A DNA stretch of 64,000 bases from Chiridota heheva (GCA_020152595.1 JAIGNY010001629.1:872501-936500), one strand, 5' to 3'; numbered from the stretch's first letter, positions 1 through 12,492 are shown. Notes: generated from the sequence alone by a model not told the origin. Made by a program: numbers and translations.

Positions 1-698
1 TTCATTTTTATGAAATTTTGACCCTTGAAGAAAGAGTAAAATTCTAGGCCACCCACCCCGTTATCTACAATACATCCAGAAGTTGAACTTTCTGACATGT
101 CTAAGATAATATCTGAGACATTTTAGCCCGCTTCAAGTTGCGTACTTGACAACATAATGTGTTGAATGAATAACGCTTGTGGTATATGTTGCGCATAGCT
201 AGCGTGCCATGAGTCGGGTAATAAGTATATGTCAGGTTTCAACCGACATATACCGATTTCGAGTTCTGTCATTTGTCAAAACCGCCATATCACCTATGTT
301 CGATTTCGATATGATTGTTTTAGCCATTAAGAATACTCGAAATAGTCAGTTCAAAGTACGATCAAATATATGTATGATTTAATTGATTTTAGGCCTTTGT
401 TCGATTTCTGATTGATATGATGATTTCAGCAGTTCGAGTGCATATTACCAGTTGTGTTTGAGCAATGAAATTTTTCGAAATTGACATACATCGGTTGAAA
501 TTGATATGTCGATTTCAAGACTTATGACACACAATAAAGGCGCACGATAATCGCCTGCTTAAGGTATATTGACAGGTACAATTTTGAAAATGGCATGTGT
601 AGCTTTCAAGTTATGAGTAATTAAAGTTTGTGATGTATGAAGAGGAAAACGCATCAAAATGCTTTTGTTTTTGTTTATATTTCTTCCCTTGATTTCAG
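1..698. other. non-genic, AT-rich
   Basis: No coding exon is visible. A loose inverted repeat is present: a sequence like 'gtttcaaccgacatatac' near 236-253 recurs in reverse complement near 481-499. It may be the remains of a small palindromic element. Confidence 0.4.
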
Positions 699-829
699 AC
701 CTTGAAAATGTTCAAAATGCCCTCACCACCTTGAGGTTGGTTGGGGTCTCGGAGTATGGTCAAGATCAAATCTTCTTCAATGGAATTATCTTCTCTTTTC
801 AAAGAGAAATGGCAGGCGTTAAACGATAA
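699..829 (+). CDS. possible terminal exon, unrecognised
   Basis: A good acceptor (pyrimidine-rich tract, then 'ttgatttcag') ends at 698. It is followed by 42 open codons starting at 701 and a TAA at 827-829. The encoded piece opens LENVQNALTTLRLVGVSEYG. This loosely recalls the 'NL..L..VG..E' pattern seen near the C-terminus of some sulfotransferases, but the match is too short to name it. It could also be a chance open stretch or a decayed exon. It is not needed for the arylsulfatase model just downstream. Confidence 0.2.
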
Positions 830-1072
830 CGGATTTCATGAGAAAATAGAGATTAGGGACCGTTTATACATCACAAGAGTAACATTTTTTTTTTTGCATA
901 CATGCACGATAATCTTCAAAAGGCTGTAAAGTGGCCAATTTGTAACCGATCACGGATGTTTTTACAGGATTTTAAATCAACCTAGCTAGCATTGCCTGTA
1001 CCTTTAATAGCATCCGAATGATGATACCGGATATGAAGTATTAAATGCATCTATTCTTCTCTCTCTCGACAG

Positions 1073-1299
1073 AGCCACCGTCTGCTGATGCCCAGGTGAT
1101 GTTATTTAATGTACACGACGATCAGTCTGAACACAACAACTTAGCATCGAAGTTTCCCGATGTCGTTGAAAATTTACGAAAACGTGTTCGAGAATATTGT
1201 AATAACAGATTACCAGCAGTAACGTTTCTTGGTTATAAGGGACCAAATTACCATGTAACAAATAGAACATTTGCGCCGTGGGGATGTTCTGTTAGGTAA
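1073..1299 (+). CDS. arylsulfatase-like protein, C-terminal exon
   Basis: This is the last exon of a sulfatase gene whose other exons lie left of the window. A strong acceptor (CT-rich tract ending 'tctctcgacag') closes at 1072. The exon enters in phase 1, runs about 75 codons and stops with TAA at 1297-1299. The stretch 'VMLFNVHDDQSEHNNLA' matches the C-terminal sulfatase pattern in which a strand is followed by D-x-x-E-x-x-x-L. A basic helix follows (FPDVVENLRKRV), and the tail holds N-R-T (possible N-glycosylation) and a terminal W-G-C-S. Arylsulfatase B-type enzymes remove sulfate esters from glycosaminoglycans in lysosomes or outside the cell. The catalytic formylglycine-cysteine motif lies upstream and is not visible, so activity cannot be judged. 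The enzyme class would oppose the sulfotransferase at 19-59 kb, but they are separate genes on opposite strands. Confidence 0.72.
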
Positions 1300-1374
1300 C
1301 AGTATAAGATTCGTCACCGTGATTCGTCGGTGTCATGTCTTGGCATGTCAATTCATGTCTTTTCACATTTGTGG

Positions 1375-1460
1375 ACAACTATTAGCTTATGTATAGCCTA
1401 TAACTATAGCTTACAGCTATAGCTTATAAGTGTAGCTTATAACTATAGCTTATAACTACA
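1375..1460 (+). repeat. short tandem repeat, AGCTTATAACTAT-like
   Basis: Imperfect copies of a 12-14 bp unit ('ctatagcttataa') repeat about six times just after the sulfatase stop codon, in what is probably its 3' UTR or flank. Confidence 0.55.
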
Positions 1461-1489
1461 CTGTAAAAAAAAAAAGAACACAAACGGCA

Positions 1490-1935
1490 AAATCATGGCA
1501 GCAGTTTTTCCATTCAAAAATCCGTTAATTTTACGGTAATCGTCTTCCCCAATGTGACCGTAAATTTTAGTTTGACCGTAAATTTTAGTAAACCGTAAAT
1601 GTTGGAACGTAGATTTCAAATACCGTAAATGTTGGGGCGTAAAATGTAAGTAAACTGTAAATTTTAAATACCGTAACTGCTGGACCGTAAAATTTTAATA
1701 AGCCGTAAATGCTGGACCGTAGATTTCTAATACCGTAAATGCTGGACAGTAAAATTTAAGTAAACCGTAAATGTTGGGCCGTAGATTTCAAATACCGTAA
1801 ATGCTGGACCGAAAATACCGTAAAAAAACCCCCCAAAACCCCGATAAAAGTCATGGCAGCAGTTTTTCCATACAAAAAACTGTAAATTTTACGGTAACCG
1901 TATTCCATAATTTAACTGTAAATGCTGGACTGTAA
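1490..1935 (+). repeat. minisatellite with ACCGTAAATGCTGG core
   Basis: Roughly 30-bp units alternate 'accgtaaatgctgg' with 'ccgtaaattttaa'. The array is bounded by two direct copies of 'tcatggcagcagtttttcca' (1493-1512 and 1851-1870), 358 bp apart. The flanks were therefore part of the duplicated sequence or of an inserted unit. Confidence 0.75.
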
Positions 1936-3884
1936 ATATTGTGCTAAAAATACAACAATAGAGTTTTAAAACATCATAATAGGTTTAGTCAAGAAGCTTT
2001 ATTTTTCACTCAATATATGTAAACAAATATACTATATTAAAAAACTACATAAAACATACTACACTTAACACGCAACATTAAACAGATAACATTAGCATTA
2101 CATTCTACAACCCAACACAACCCACCATTATCCAATCGATGATCTGAAGCAGTGGGTTAATAAGCAACAAGGCTTATGGTGATAAATAATGACAACATTA
2201 AAATCTACCAATGAACAGCAAAAGTTGCAAAACCACGGCGTTTTGTGGTTTTGATCCACAAGTATTGAATTGTAGTATGGGAACATCTTATTATACCTGT
2301 GTACCTTACTTGAGAAAATCACAATATATGACATGTTTTAAAAACAAATAACCCTGAACACTCCTGTAAACATTTTAAGCAAAACGTGACCAATTGTAAC
2401 ATATAGTTTGAAGCACCACGGCAGTTTCCTTAGAACTGGGATCATTTAGGTATATGAATTGCCCAAAGTGATATAATGATTGTTTTCCTGCATTTCTCTG
2501 TGAATTTGTAGGCATACTTATGTAAAATGTGTAAATTCACACCCATAAATTGACTACAAATATTCTTTCATTCAGCTATAAAACTGCATTGACTGGTGCT
2601 CAAAGAAAAAATTTAACATATATCCTTGATGAAAATTTACTGCATGCAAAATTAGAATCTACTAAAACCCTACCGTCCACTCTCAAAGCCACCATCCACT
2701 CTACAACTTACCTTCCACTCTAAACCCACCTTCCACTCAAAAATACAGCCTCTCTTTAAAAAAAAAAAAATCCTCCTTTCACCTACCAGTTTTCCACTCA
2801 CCTTCCAACCCAAGTCATATACGGATATACACAATTCAACAACTTTGTTGGAGACAGAATAATTAGCATTTTCAGTCTGGAGGTTTCCATGTTAAAATAC
2901 AGGTTCAAACACTTCAAATTCAAACTATTTTATCTAGTTTTCAGTCTGAAAATGAAAATTAAAATCAAATGGAGAAAATTAAGCCTCTTTCATTCAAAGA
3001 ATTGTGACAGATTACAATGAAATTACATAAGATAATAGAGAGGCGTGGTATAGTCATTGACAAATGGTTGAAGGAGCACTGGACCGAATAGTGAGGGCGT
3101 ATTTTTAGGATCCCCAAAAAAATCATCTGGCACGCAACGGTATAGCAATTTTCTGGTTAATATGAATATTCAAGTGACCTTTGCCATCACGTCATCTGTG
3201 GGCTATGTAAGCATGAAGTTTATCAATCTGTTGTGGATGATGTATCTTTGAAATAGGCAACAACGAGTGCCCTCACTTTTTAGTCAAGTGCTGCTTTAAG
3301 AAAAACAAACAAACAGTAAACTGGCCATTTTCGAACAGATTTTGAAATGTTTATGTAGTTAATAATGCTGTCATTACATGTTCATAACCCCTTTAATCCT
3401 TTTTTTAAGTTGCTAACTCTGTTTTTAAAAGAAATATTCCTGTCAAATATTATAATCATGTATATGATTTCTTTTATTGTCCTCAATCATATAAAAGATT
3501 ATACAAATTCATGGGAATTTTCCTGTAAAGTGTTAAGACTTTATACAATCCACCCACTATGGAAGTTTGTTATGGTATTGGCCAAGGCAAGTACTTTGGT
3601 GCGAATGCTTCATTACTTCTTTCCCTTTCTTCTTTCTGTTTTTTAACCTTTCTGTTTTTGACACTTTCTCAGGCCCTGGGTTAATCTGCACAAAAAATCT
3701 AAAAGGTAAAATGACATTAAATATTGTATTGAGATTTAGAAACAAAAGAAATATTAAAAATGAATGTTGAAGGAATATTTTCATGGATTTTGACGTTCAT
3801 TCGCCTCTTGGACCCCTTCCAAAGGGCCCTTAAACGGAAATTCTTCTCATGGATCCATACTTTTGCTTCGCCCCCGACCCACGA
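1936..3884. other. intergenic, no supported gene
   Basis: AT-rich sequence. A pyrimidine-rich patch at 2660-2815 contains repeated 'cttccactc'-like words. Small open frames on both strands show no domain, codon or splice support. Confidence 0.4.
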
Positions 3885-4205
3885 TTTACATGTGGGAACT
3901 CTTTGTTGATTTTCAGCCATTTTGGCGCATCAAAACCAAGAAATCTTCAGAACAGGGATTCGTCCATAAACCCAAGTTTCCTCAATTTCAGGGGAAATTT
4001 CTCCTATTGTCCTATGCTTGTTTAGAAATGGTAACCTAAATGCTTATCCAGTTTTCTGAGTAGATTTTAACATTTGAATTTGATATTGTCTTTTTTCATC
4101 AGTGCATTTTGGAAATTTGTGTTGAATTTAAACAATTGTGGGGCATCATAATCAAGAAATCTTCACCCCTGGACCCAAGTTTTCAAGCAGGGGCATATAG
4201 AAACC
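3885..4205 (+). repeat. dispersed repeat copy ('ccattttggggcatcaaaa' family)
   Basis: Carries the family signature: 'cagccattttggcgcatcaa' followed by an 'aagaaatcttcagag'-like word, 'ggcttcg' and a 'ggacccaag' stretch, then a 'ctgtttagaaatggtaac' segment. Related copies lie at 5040-5835, 39730-39854 plus 41591-42000, and 58130-58642. No open frame is conserved among them, so this is probably a non-autonomous transposable element. Confidence 0.65.
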
Positions 4206-4329
4206 AGAGGGCTAGGGGTCAAGGCTCCCAACATTTCCTGGAAGGGGGAAAGCACCATTTTGCTTCTCCCAATAATGAGTTATTTTGACAGTCTAGTCAG
4301 CCAGTCAGAATCCATGGCATATTTTTTCT

Positions 4330-4905
4330 GGCAGTCTTTAATTTTGGGAAATTTGTTTCAATTTTTTTGCAATTTCCTTTAATTTTCGAGAAATTTTCTA
4401 GAAATTTCTATCAATTTTCGTAAAATTTTCTTCCTTTTCGTAAAATTTTCTTCCTTTTCGTGAGTTTTCTTCAATTTTTGTGCAATTTCCTTCATATTAG
4501 GAGAAGGTTTCTTCATTTTTAGGGAAATTTCCTTCATTTTTGTGAAATCTGTTTCAATTTTCGTGCAATTTCCTTTATTTTCCATAATTTTTCAGAATTG
4601 TCTTCAATTTCCGAGAAATTTGATTTAAATTTTGTGCAATTCATTTCATTTTCGAGAAATTTCCTTTAGTTTCATGAAATTTGCTTTAATTTTTATGCAA
4701 CTTTCTTCATTTTGTGAAATTTGCAACAGTTATTGTGTAAGTTTCTTTATTTTTCATAAAATATCCTTATTTTCGTGGAATTTACTACAATTTTTGTGCA
4801 ATTTCCTTCATTTTTGTGAAATTTCCTTCATTTTTGTGAAATTTGTTTAATTTTTGTTAAAATTCTTTAATTCTTTCCTCAATTTTCAGGAAATTTTCTT
4901 CATTT
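4330..4905 (+). repeat. ~20-21 bp minisatellite, TTCATTTTCGTGAAATTTCC
   Basis: About 27 degenerate copies of a unit like 'ttcatttttgtgaaatttcc'. The same unit, reversed, forms arrays at 36120-36640 and 40660-41130, with related remnants at 15590-15690 and 56640-56825. Because the unit is near 21 bp, frames through it give heptad-like peptides that are unlikely to be real. Confidence 0.8.
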
Positions 4906-5039
4906 TGCGACCATCAAATGGTGCTAAATTTTTATCAATGTGTTTAATAACACCTTCCTTGACAAATAGTTTTTGGACCGTGATAAGACTCATACATTTT
5001 GGTACTGAGGTTTGTTGAGGCAAATGATCAAATCAGACC

Positions 5040-5835
5040 CCCAATAACAAATACGTTCCTACGCCGCTGTTTGCAAGGCTTCGCCCATGAACTCCACAAT
5101 TTTCACCAAATTTTCTCAATTTGCCAGGGAAATTCTGCTAATTTTATCTAAATAGATTTAAACAAAAATGAGATTGTCTTCTTTTCATCACTTACATTTT
5201 CTTAACACTTACATGTCTTGTTTGTCAAAGTAAGAACTCCCTGTTTAAACGATTGTAGGATATACAAATTTAGAAATCTTCAGAGTTTCCGGGGTTTGGT
5301 CCCTTGACCCAAGCTAATTGCAAGGCTTCGTCCATGAGCCCCACAATTTTGTCCAAATTTACTCAATTTGCAGGGATGGGACGATTTCCCTTCTGCCTGT
5401 TTAAAAATGGTAATTCAAATGATTATCTTGAGTAGATTCTAACATTAGAATGAAATTATCTTCCTTTCATCAATCAAATGATTAAACTTTGTGTTAATAT
5501 TCAGCCATTTTAAAACATCAAAAACAAAAAATCTTGGAGCTTCTGGGGCCTTCTCCCCCTTGACCCCAACCAAGGCTTCACCCTATAGGTCTCGCCAGAG
5601 GTCCATAAGTGGGCCCACGATGTTACGCAGTACCACCTTTAACACTGCAGTTCAACCGCATTGGTGGTGGTGTGGGGAGGAAGGGGGTTGATCTGCACCA
5701 ATTGTTCCATATTGTGTGATCGTAGAGACACATATATTTCTTATTTAATAAGTCAGGCAAATGCAAATTTTTGTCGGGTAAATTTGACTTACACCACCTT
5801 GGGCTTGAAGTTAAGATACGCCCCTGGGTGCATCA
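5040..5835 (+). repeat. dispersed repeat copies, same family as 58130-58642
   Basis: Two or three partial copies stand in tandem. The last one (about 5405-5835) is collinear with 58200-58610. Shared words in order are 'atcaaaaacaaaaaatctt', 'ggcttcaccctatagg', 'tgttacgcagtaccac', 'ggttgatct', 'aataagtc.ggcaaatgca' and 'cgcccctg'. No protein is encoded. Confidence 0.8.
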
Positions 5836-6537
5836 AATATTACTTTTAATGATCTTGCAAGGGGGAATTTCTCCTGATATGTCCACGGAATGGGCAAAAA
5901 TAAAAATACATCAAGATGCAAAGCAAACCTTAATAGCCCACAAATTCCAACTTAAAATTTCAAGACCTAAATATGATATTCCAAATTTATTCATGGTATA
6001 AGCAGGAAGCAAACATCTGAGATGTATAACTATTAATAATGTGACATCATGTGTTGATATTATTGCAGAAAGAGCAAGAACCCAACCTCCACTTGTATTT
6101 AGGATAGTGAGATACTACCTCACTTTGCAAGCAACAAGTTTATGCAGCAGTCAATTGCCAAACTTATATATACAGTGCATTCCTTTTTGAAGCCTTTACC
6201 CTTTTATTCATTTTTGCTTAGGTGAAGATTCACCAAGTGTACATTTCTATAAGGCAAAGATTCCCCAATATGTATATTTTCCCAAACATGTATATTTTTA
6301 AAGCAAAAGATTGACCCGGCAAAGAATTCTCCTGAATTAGAATCATTCAAGAATGAAAATTTTCCGTCTTTGTTGTTTTTAACGTCAGGATACACTATTG
6401 CCAATACTTCTTCCAAAAAAGGTGCGATACACTTTTAAGCTATTACTAAGTGTTAAACTTGTATGTATTCATGATTTCTGTTCCAGAAAGCTGCAAAATA
6501 CTTGCTGGATATATCAAACATAATGAAATTTGATTAC
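5836..6537. other. intergenic or intronic, nothing recognised
   Basis: AT-rich. If the exon at 6538-6664 belongs to a minus-strand gene, this is its downstream intron. Confidence 0.4.
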
Positions 6538-6664
6538 CTCAAATGCCTTCACAAGGAGTTTGACGTCTTCCTTAACAAAACTGCGGAGACGCAACACTGA
6601 CATGCAGATGGGTGTTTGCAGCAAGTTACATTCCTGTTCATGGTTGCCCATGTTCTTGAAGAAT
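6538..6664 (-). CDS. internal exon of an unrecognised minus-strand gene
   Basis: Read on the minus strand, an acceptor 'tgctgttttcatag' precedes a 127-nt exon that ends in the donor CATTTGAG|GTAATC. After one leading base (upstream intron phase 2) it gives 42 open codons: it starts FFKNMGNHEQECNLL and ends FVKEDVKLLVKAFE, with phase 0 at the donor. The composition (Cys, Met, His, a basic amphipathic stretch) and the higher GC than the surroundings look like real coding sequence. The family is not recognised. A possible upstream start is in the GC-rich patch at 9180-9375. No other exon could be linked by eye. Confidence 0.45.
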
Positions 6665-9179
6665 CTATGAAAACAGCAAATATATCAATCTAACTTGTTG
6701 CCCTAACTGACCGAGTTATGACTGATCAAAGTTTTCATGCACACTAAAGTTTGTTTTCTGCAATGTGATTGGTTAAGAGGGGACACACCTCTAATTTGCA
6801 GTCCGTTATTCCATGATGTATAGTCATTGTCAAGTTGGTGAAAATGAATAAAGATATTGAAGTTGGTAGGAAAAACTAGGAATATTCAAATATATTCTTC
6901 ACCAATTAGAATAACTTACTTGGTTGCATGTACAGAATACCAATGAACTCAAAATTTGTGTAGGATTTGAGTGTAAGCATACGCACAGTATGCAACACTG
7001 AATTCCATAAGATGCACATTTTAATACGCATATTTGTTGTGTGGAGTATGTATACTTGTAAAAGCAGACACACGGTGAAACAAACTGAGAATATTTTTTC
7101 ACCATACTGCCATAGTTTGCTCTTTTATTCTCAAAACTAGTTCTTAATCACCTATGTCGAATTAAGCTGAAAGGTAAAGTAACATTCCTACTGAGAAGTT
7201 TTCAGTTTGAGTTTTCTGTGTAAACCAGGTATAAAATCACAATGCGTGTACACACTTCTGTTCAAATCAATTTGAAGTTGTTTTTAAATTGGAGCCTTTG
7301 CAAATTTGAAATTGAACATAAACAGATAAATAATAGTATGTGTGTGATACGCGATGTGTGCAGCATGTGTATGATGTAAGCATAAGAAAGTTTATGCATG
7401 TTAAACAAACATGCTTTTTGTGCATATGGCATATGGTTTTGAACTTGTTAGAGTAACCATGAATATGAATAAACCATAGAAGGTTATTCAATTTTTTCCT
7501 AGTATAACAATTTTAACTTTTAAAGAAAGTATTGCATTCCCTGTTAAAATACTCTCTGTTGGTTAATTTCAAATACGAAAGATGAGCATTAATAGGGACA
7601 ATGGACTTCTACCATCCTGCCATCTCTCCGTACCATCCTACTGTTGTGTGATATTGGACAGTTGAGCTCTGCAGACTCGTCTATCGGCTTGTATGCTAAA
7701 GTGACTTTACCCATTCAATATCTGGCGACAACTGGACTGTACAGAAAGCTGACCTTCATTACCACTTAATCATAAGTTTTTGATTTATGCAAAATTTATG
7801 ATGCATGACTGGGGCCTGGCCGAACAGCTTACAATCTTTATGAACTTCTTTTAATTACCTCTTTGGGAAGTATATTCCAACTAGAATTTAATTAAGGTGT
7901 GGAAAAGACATTAAAAACTTTCAGTCAGAATTTGTTGCACCACTTCAAACTCAAAAGAATTATGAGATATTTCAGAAACAAAGGTAAAAGAAAATACCAT
8001 GGTCGCTCTGTAATAGACCATAAAATTTGCATCTACAGTGTAATATGCAAATTTATCCCTTGGATTTGAAAATTAGGAATTATAAAACACATTTTAAAAA
8101 CAAAAGTACAAGAAAATACTAGGTAATACACCATAAAATTTGCATCTAATATGCAAATTGATCCCTGGAATTTAAGATTGTTATCAATGTTAAACAGATT
8201 TTGATGAAATTTTTGCTCAAATAATGGCCTCTACACAGCCTTATACCTTTAATTATGACATCATTATTAGGTCAAACGAACTTGACGTCGATTTATCGCG
8301 ATTAGCACAAAATTGTAACGCTCTTACTGCGCTGAGTGCGTCCTTTGTTCGGCACCCCTTTCTTGTGCTGCCGAAAAGCGCCGATATGCCTCGATGGTAA
8401 ACACGTTATATAATCGACTTATACGTCTCTCACACCTGTGAGTAAACACGTTAAGAAATCCTTTTAATCACTGAAGCAAAACTCCTCTCGAAGCATGAGT
8501 AAACATGAGTTAATTCAGCAAATTGGCGATTCCATAGTATGTCACACATGTATCAATTCTGGAGAATGGACCTAGCAGACCATGTTGGTCTCCCAGGGAT
8601 TTGCTAGACCCATTTCGCAAATTGTCACATATGTTGCAGCCTCAGGCCTGTTGGACAAAGACCCTTGTGAGTTAAATTATATCGACCAGTTTGAACTTGA
8701 AGAAAGTTCATTTCAAGCAAGTCTTTTCAAATAGCAAACAAACAGACAATATTTCTATGCAGTCATCAAAATTGTATGATCAATTTTACTAGCTATGAAG
8801 TCTGAATATTTCCCCATTATTTTCAACACATATCTCAAAAAGCTGCATCAATCAGTTTAAAATTCACATAAATGTATTGGCAAAATTAATTTACCAATAG
8901 GCAACCATTTACCAGCTTTTAAAATTTAAACAACATTTCTGTTATGTCCTTCTGTACAAGCCTTCTTATTATGGAACCATTTTTAATTATTGAATAATTA
9001 ATAAATCTTTCATGGATGTATGAAGAAACTTTATTCTTACAATACTCCTAAAAAAAGTTCAATAATTTAAAAAATCCAATTTCAAAGCTGGAATTCTGAT
9101 GCACATATATATATAAAATATGATTAATAATATCCTAACTTTTACAAATCAATAACTAAAAAATAACAGAAGAAAAAAA
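6665..9179. other. intergenic or intronic, nothing firm
   Basis: A short direct repeat ('cataaaatttgcatct' followed by 'atatgcaaatt.atccc') occurs at about 8020-8065 and 8129-8170. An open stretch between an AG at 8577 and a GTGAGT near 8670 was noted but lacks a convincing acceptor. Confidence 0.35.
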
Positions 9180-9375
9180 ATGTGATACATGATTGGTTGA
9201 GAGAACCGCAATGACGACAGAACGTCCACGAACCTTGCGCCGTGCCAAAGCACTACTTAAGCCCGATTTCGCCCGAGTTATAGCGCCCTATGGGTGGTTG
9301 ACGAAAAAACAGTCGCTACCTCCGTCTCACATCAGGCAACTCTAGCGTATCAACGGCAAGCATGGTGTATTTTCT
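9180..9375 (-). promoter_or_regulatory. GC-rich, CpG-containing patch, possible promoter or first exon
   Basis: This patch is markedly richer in CpG than its surroundings. The plus strand at 9192-9201 reads 'attggttgag', an inverted CCAAT box for the minus strand. On the minus strand an ATG near 9363 in the context 'acaccATGC' opens about 15 codons and then meets a possible donor CGGAG|GTAGCG. The CCAAT box would lie downstream of that ATG, so the two signals do not support a single simple model. It may be a start region for the minus-strand gene of exon 6538-6664. Confidence 0.2.
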
Positions 9376-10899
9376 TCCTTGTGAATGTTGGCGTGTACAT
9401 TCTATACAATCATCTTGGGGCATCATAATTTCGAGCAATTTATAAACCAATCTATCAATTCACATCTTATTGTCAGCCATCAACTTAAAAAAACCCAAAA
9501 AATTAAACACACTTACCATATTCAAATCCCAAAGTAATTACAGTGGCAGATTATATGAGCAAGACACAAATGAATGACGCAACCCCGTACCTTCGGGCCT
9601 TAGAATCAGGCTCATATTCCACCCCCCCTGCTGTTCCCAAGGAGCCTCTACACAGAAACTCCTTGCTGTTCCCCTAAACAACAATTTTCCTCTCCTGCTT
9701 CTCTCATTACAGTGAGTTTGGTAATCAAAACACGCAGTATGCACACAATGCAGTAATACACCACAGTAAGTATAACACGAAATGTCAACACGTTATAATT
9801 GATATAACTCAATATATAATAACACGTTGTGGTTGTTAGTGTAGATGACAAATGATAACGAATGAATGATGACACAAAATCTTCAGCCCGCTTTTAAATG
9901 TTTAGTCTTGAATGACATTCAATAATGTTGCCATATATGGTCATCACACCACTTTTAATTGACCAATCCGATTGATTAAAAATGACATAATTCTGCTACG
10001 TTTGTAATGGACCAATACCATTATCTAATATTAGTCTTTCATCCCTTATCCCACAATGCCATAGACATCAATAAACACATCAAGGATATCTAACCAAAGG
10101 ATCTATATTGATTCATTATTGAATAAACAAACATGGGTTATAAATGTGTTTTCTTATCATTTGGCCATGCATAATTATTGATCGATCTATTCTTGACCGC
10201 CCAAACAGTCCTCATCTTAAAAGATAGTTTTACACCATTATTAAACATAAAATAATCAAAGAACTAGTACTTTTATCCACCTATTATTAAACACGTATTA
10301 TGAAATGTATCGATTTGCTCTATTTGTCATACAACATTTTACCAGAAAGGATCTACAGTGATTCATTATTGAATAAAATTTAACACTAAATGCTCACAAA
10401 CCCACGTAAAAGCCGATAACAAAACAATGCGCATTATGTACACAAAATCGATCGACTGTATTTGTCATATCCTACATTAAAAAACGGCCCGTTTTACCTT
10501 TTAACGAAAGATATAACTCAATCAAATTGCGCTCGGTTTATAATGCATGTCCTGAAATGACCCCAGAGGTACCACCAAATAACTCGATGCAGGCGGTTGG
10601 TACATACTACGCACTCATATAGATCTAAAATGAAATTTAACAAAGAAAACGGAACAATACCACAGACATCAAAATTGACACCTAATATAACGGATCTACT
10701 AAATATACACAGATAACGGTAAATTGGGAATAAATGATGCTGAATATTTTTTTTCTTTTTCAATCCATTGCATCGCGGGAGAAAAAATGCGCACACAATG
10801 ACATAACCATCTGTGATATGTCCACCTGTGATTTTGATTTTCCCGAAAAACTGTTTGTATGACGTTTATCTTTATGTTACCTCGACATTTGAAAAAGGG
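9376..10899. other. intergenic, no supported gene
   Basis: Contains a direct repeat 'gattcattattgaataaa' near 10110 and 10360, each preceded by 'aaaggatcta'. Otherwise AT-rich with no coding signal. Confidence 0.4.
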
Positions 10900-11230
10900 A
10901 TTTTTTACAAATGACATTTAAGAAACAAGTTTTATCTGAAACTTGTCATTTTGAGACCAATCGGTCAGATTTGAGCGACAATATTTTTTAAACGGTGTGA
11001 TTTGAAAAGACGTTTTTTGAAAACGTGTAAATTTGAGAACGAAATTTTATTTTCAAATCCCATTGACTTTGCAAAGGGAGCAAAATTTGAGCGAAGATAT
11101 TTTGAAAAAGTGAATGATTTGAGAAACAATTTTTCTAAAACACTGTCATTTGAGACAACAAATTTCTCAAATGTGTTCATTTTCCCCAGTAAAAGAGAGT
11201 TTTACTGGGGAAATGACCAAAACACATGAA
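10900..11230 (+). repeat. degenerate ~30-bp repeats ending in a hairpin
   Basis: Recurring words of the type 'tttgagaacaaatttt...aaaacgtgt' give a loose tandem pattern. It ends in a perfect hairpin at 11181-11213 (listed separately). It resembles a decayed minisatellite. Confidence 0.45.
11181..11213. repeat. perfect 14-bp hairpin
   Basis: Arm 'tttccccagtaaaa' (11181-11194), loop 'gagag', and exact reverse complement at 11200-11213. No T-tract or gene nearby suggests a terminator role. Confidence 0.8.
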
Positions 11231-11289
11231 AATAGCGTAAATTAGGGGGACATAATGTAGAATACGATAGCTATCTGACTTCAGATTGT

Positions 11290-11316
11290 ATGTGTGTGTG
11301 TGTGTGTGTGTGTGTG
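11290..11316 (+). repeat. (GT)n microsatellite
   Basis: About 13 GT dinucleotides with one interruption. Confidence 0.9.
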
Positions 11317-11484
11317 ATAACCTCAATTACACTATACGTAAGTACCCAATGTATGTAAACAACCAATCGTCTGTAATCCAGCCTGCTCCATCCATCGACA
11401 TTCCATTTAATAGATAACCAAAGAGCGTAGCTCTCTTTGTTTGGCCACTGAAAACATTCCATGCGTTGATCCCACTATAGAAAT

Positions 11485-11735
11485 GAATCATTATTTCTAA
11501 GGGGAGAAAGGGCAGGTAGAGGATGTATTACGCTTGTATTTCTAAACGAGAAAAGGGGTGGGGTATGAGTCTATTTCTGAGGGAAAAAAGGGCAGGGAGG
11601 GATGTATTATGCATGCATTTCTAAACGAGAAAAGGGCAGAGATGAATGCATTATGCATGTATTTCTAAACGAGAAAAGGGGTGGGTATGAATTTATTTCT
11701 AAGGGAAAAGGGGCAGGGAGAGATGTATTATTGAT
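11485..11735 (+). repeat. minisatellite with 'atttctaaacgagaaaaggg'
   Basis: Alternating subunits 'atttctaaacgagaaaaggg' and 'tatttctaagggaaaagggg', each followed by 'cagggagggatgtattatgc'-like sequence, repeat about four times. Confidence 0.75.
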
Positions 11736-12294
11736 CTTATTCCCACAATATTCTTGTTTCTGCCCTTGTCATTTCTAGAAACGTATCTTTCTAAAAAGTA
11801 TTGAATCTTTTGCCAGAGTTGAAAGTCATCACTTTTGTCATCACTCCAAATATTACAATAATTTTTTTTTGACAAATCATCCGTTTTCTATCTTTTTGAA
11901 AGTGAAGTTTGATAAAATATTATAAGAATGTAAAGTTATTCAAAATTCTTGAAGTAGGCATAAGAAAAATATACGAATGCATTTTGGTTTGAGGATGGCA
12001 AACATTATCAAATTGAAGCCCAAAAGTTAAAAATAACGTCCTACAGTCATCAAAATATAGATAGGGAAGCCTTTAGTGAGTTAGTAAATAAAAAAAAAAT
12101 GTTTATTTATCTGTTTATGATAGTTGTAAATAGTTTATGAATGCATAACCCGTGGGAACAATAATTATTCAAGTGATCTTTTAAAATGAAGAAAAATTAA
12201 CTTAATTTGAAGTTAAGGTTCCTTTTTCCTTTTTATATGCTTTGTGTTTAAGAATATTAATCAATTGACCTCATGCTTTTTTTTTCTCATCCAG
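11736..12294. other. intronic or intergenic, nothing recognised
   Basis: AT-rich. It precedes a good acceptor at 12294. Confidence 0.4.
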
Positions 12295-12492
12295 TCTTTT
12301 AAGTCTCAATATGAACCTAGACAGATAGGTAAAACTGCAAAGCTGACCAATCAGAAAGAAGACATGAAAGTTAAAGGGGCACTTCACCGACATATTAGAG
12401 CAGCAAAGCTTTTCGACCCTCGACGGTGGCGTGAAGGGCTACAAAACTTATACGACCAAATTTCATACCACGTAACTCCGGTATTTACCTGA
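12295..12492 (+). CDS. terminal exon of an unrecognised plus-strand gene
   Basis: A strong acceptor (T-tract, then 'tctcatccag') ends at 12294. It is followed by 65 open codons and TGA at 12490-12492, entering in phase 0. The peptide starts SFKSQYEPRQIGKTAKL and contains RAAKLFDPRRWREGL and YDQISYHVTPVF. It is basic and hydrophilic, with no membrane segment or known motif that I can name. GC content rises against the flanks and falls again after the stop, which supports real coding. The upstream exons were not identified. Confidence 0.45.
   Translation, partial: SFKSQYEPRQIGKTAKLTNQKEDMKVKGALHRHIRAAKLFDPRRWREGLQNLYDQISYHVTPVFT

Noticed and set aside
8578..8670. Open stretch between 'ctagcag' and 'GTGAGT' on the plus strand
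   Set aside because: The acceptor lacks a pyrimidine tract and the peptide matches nothing known. Too weak to call an exon.
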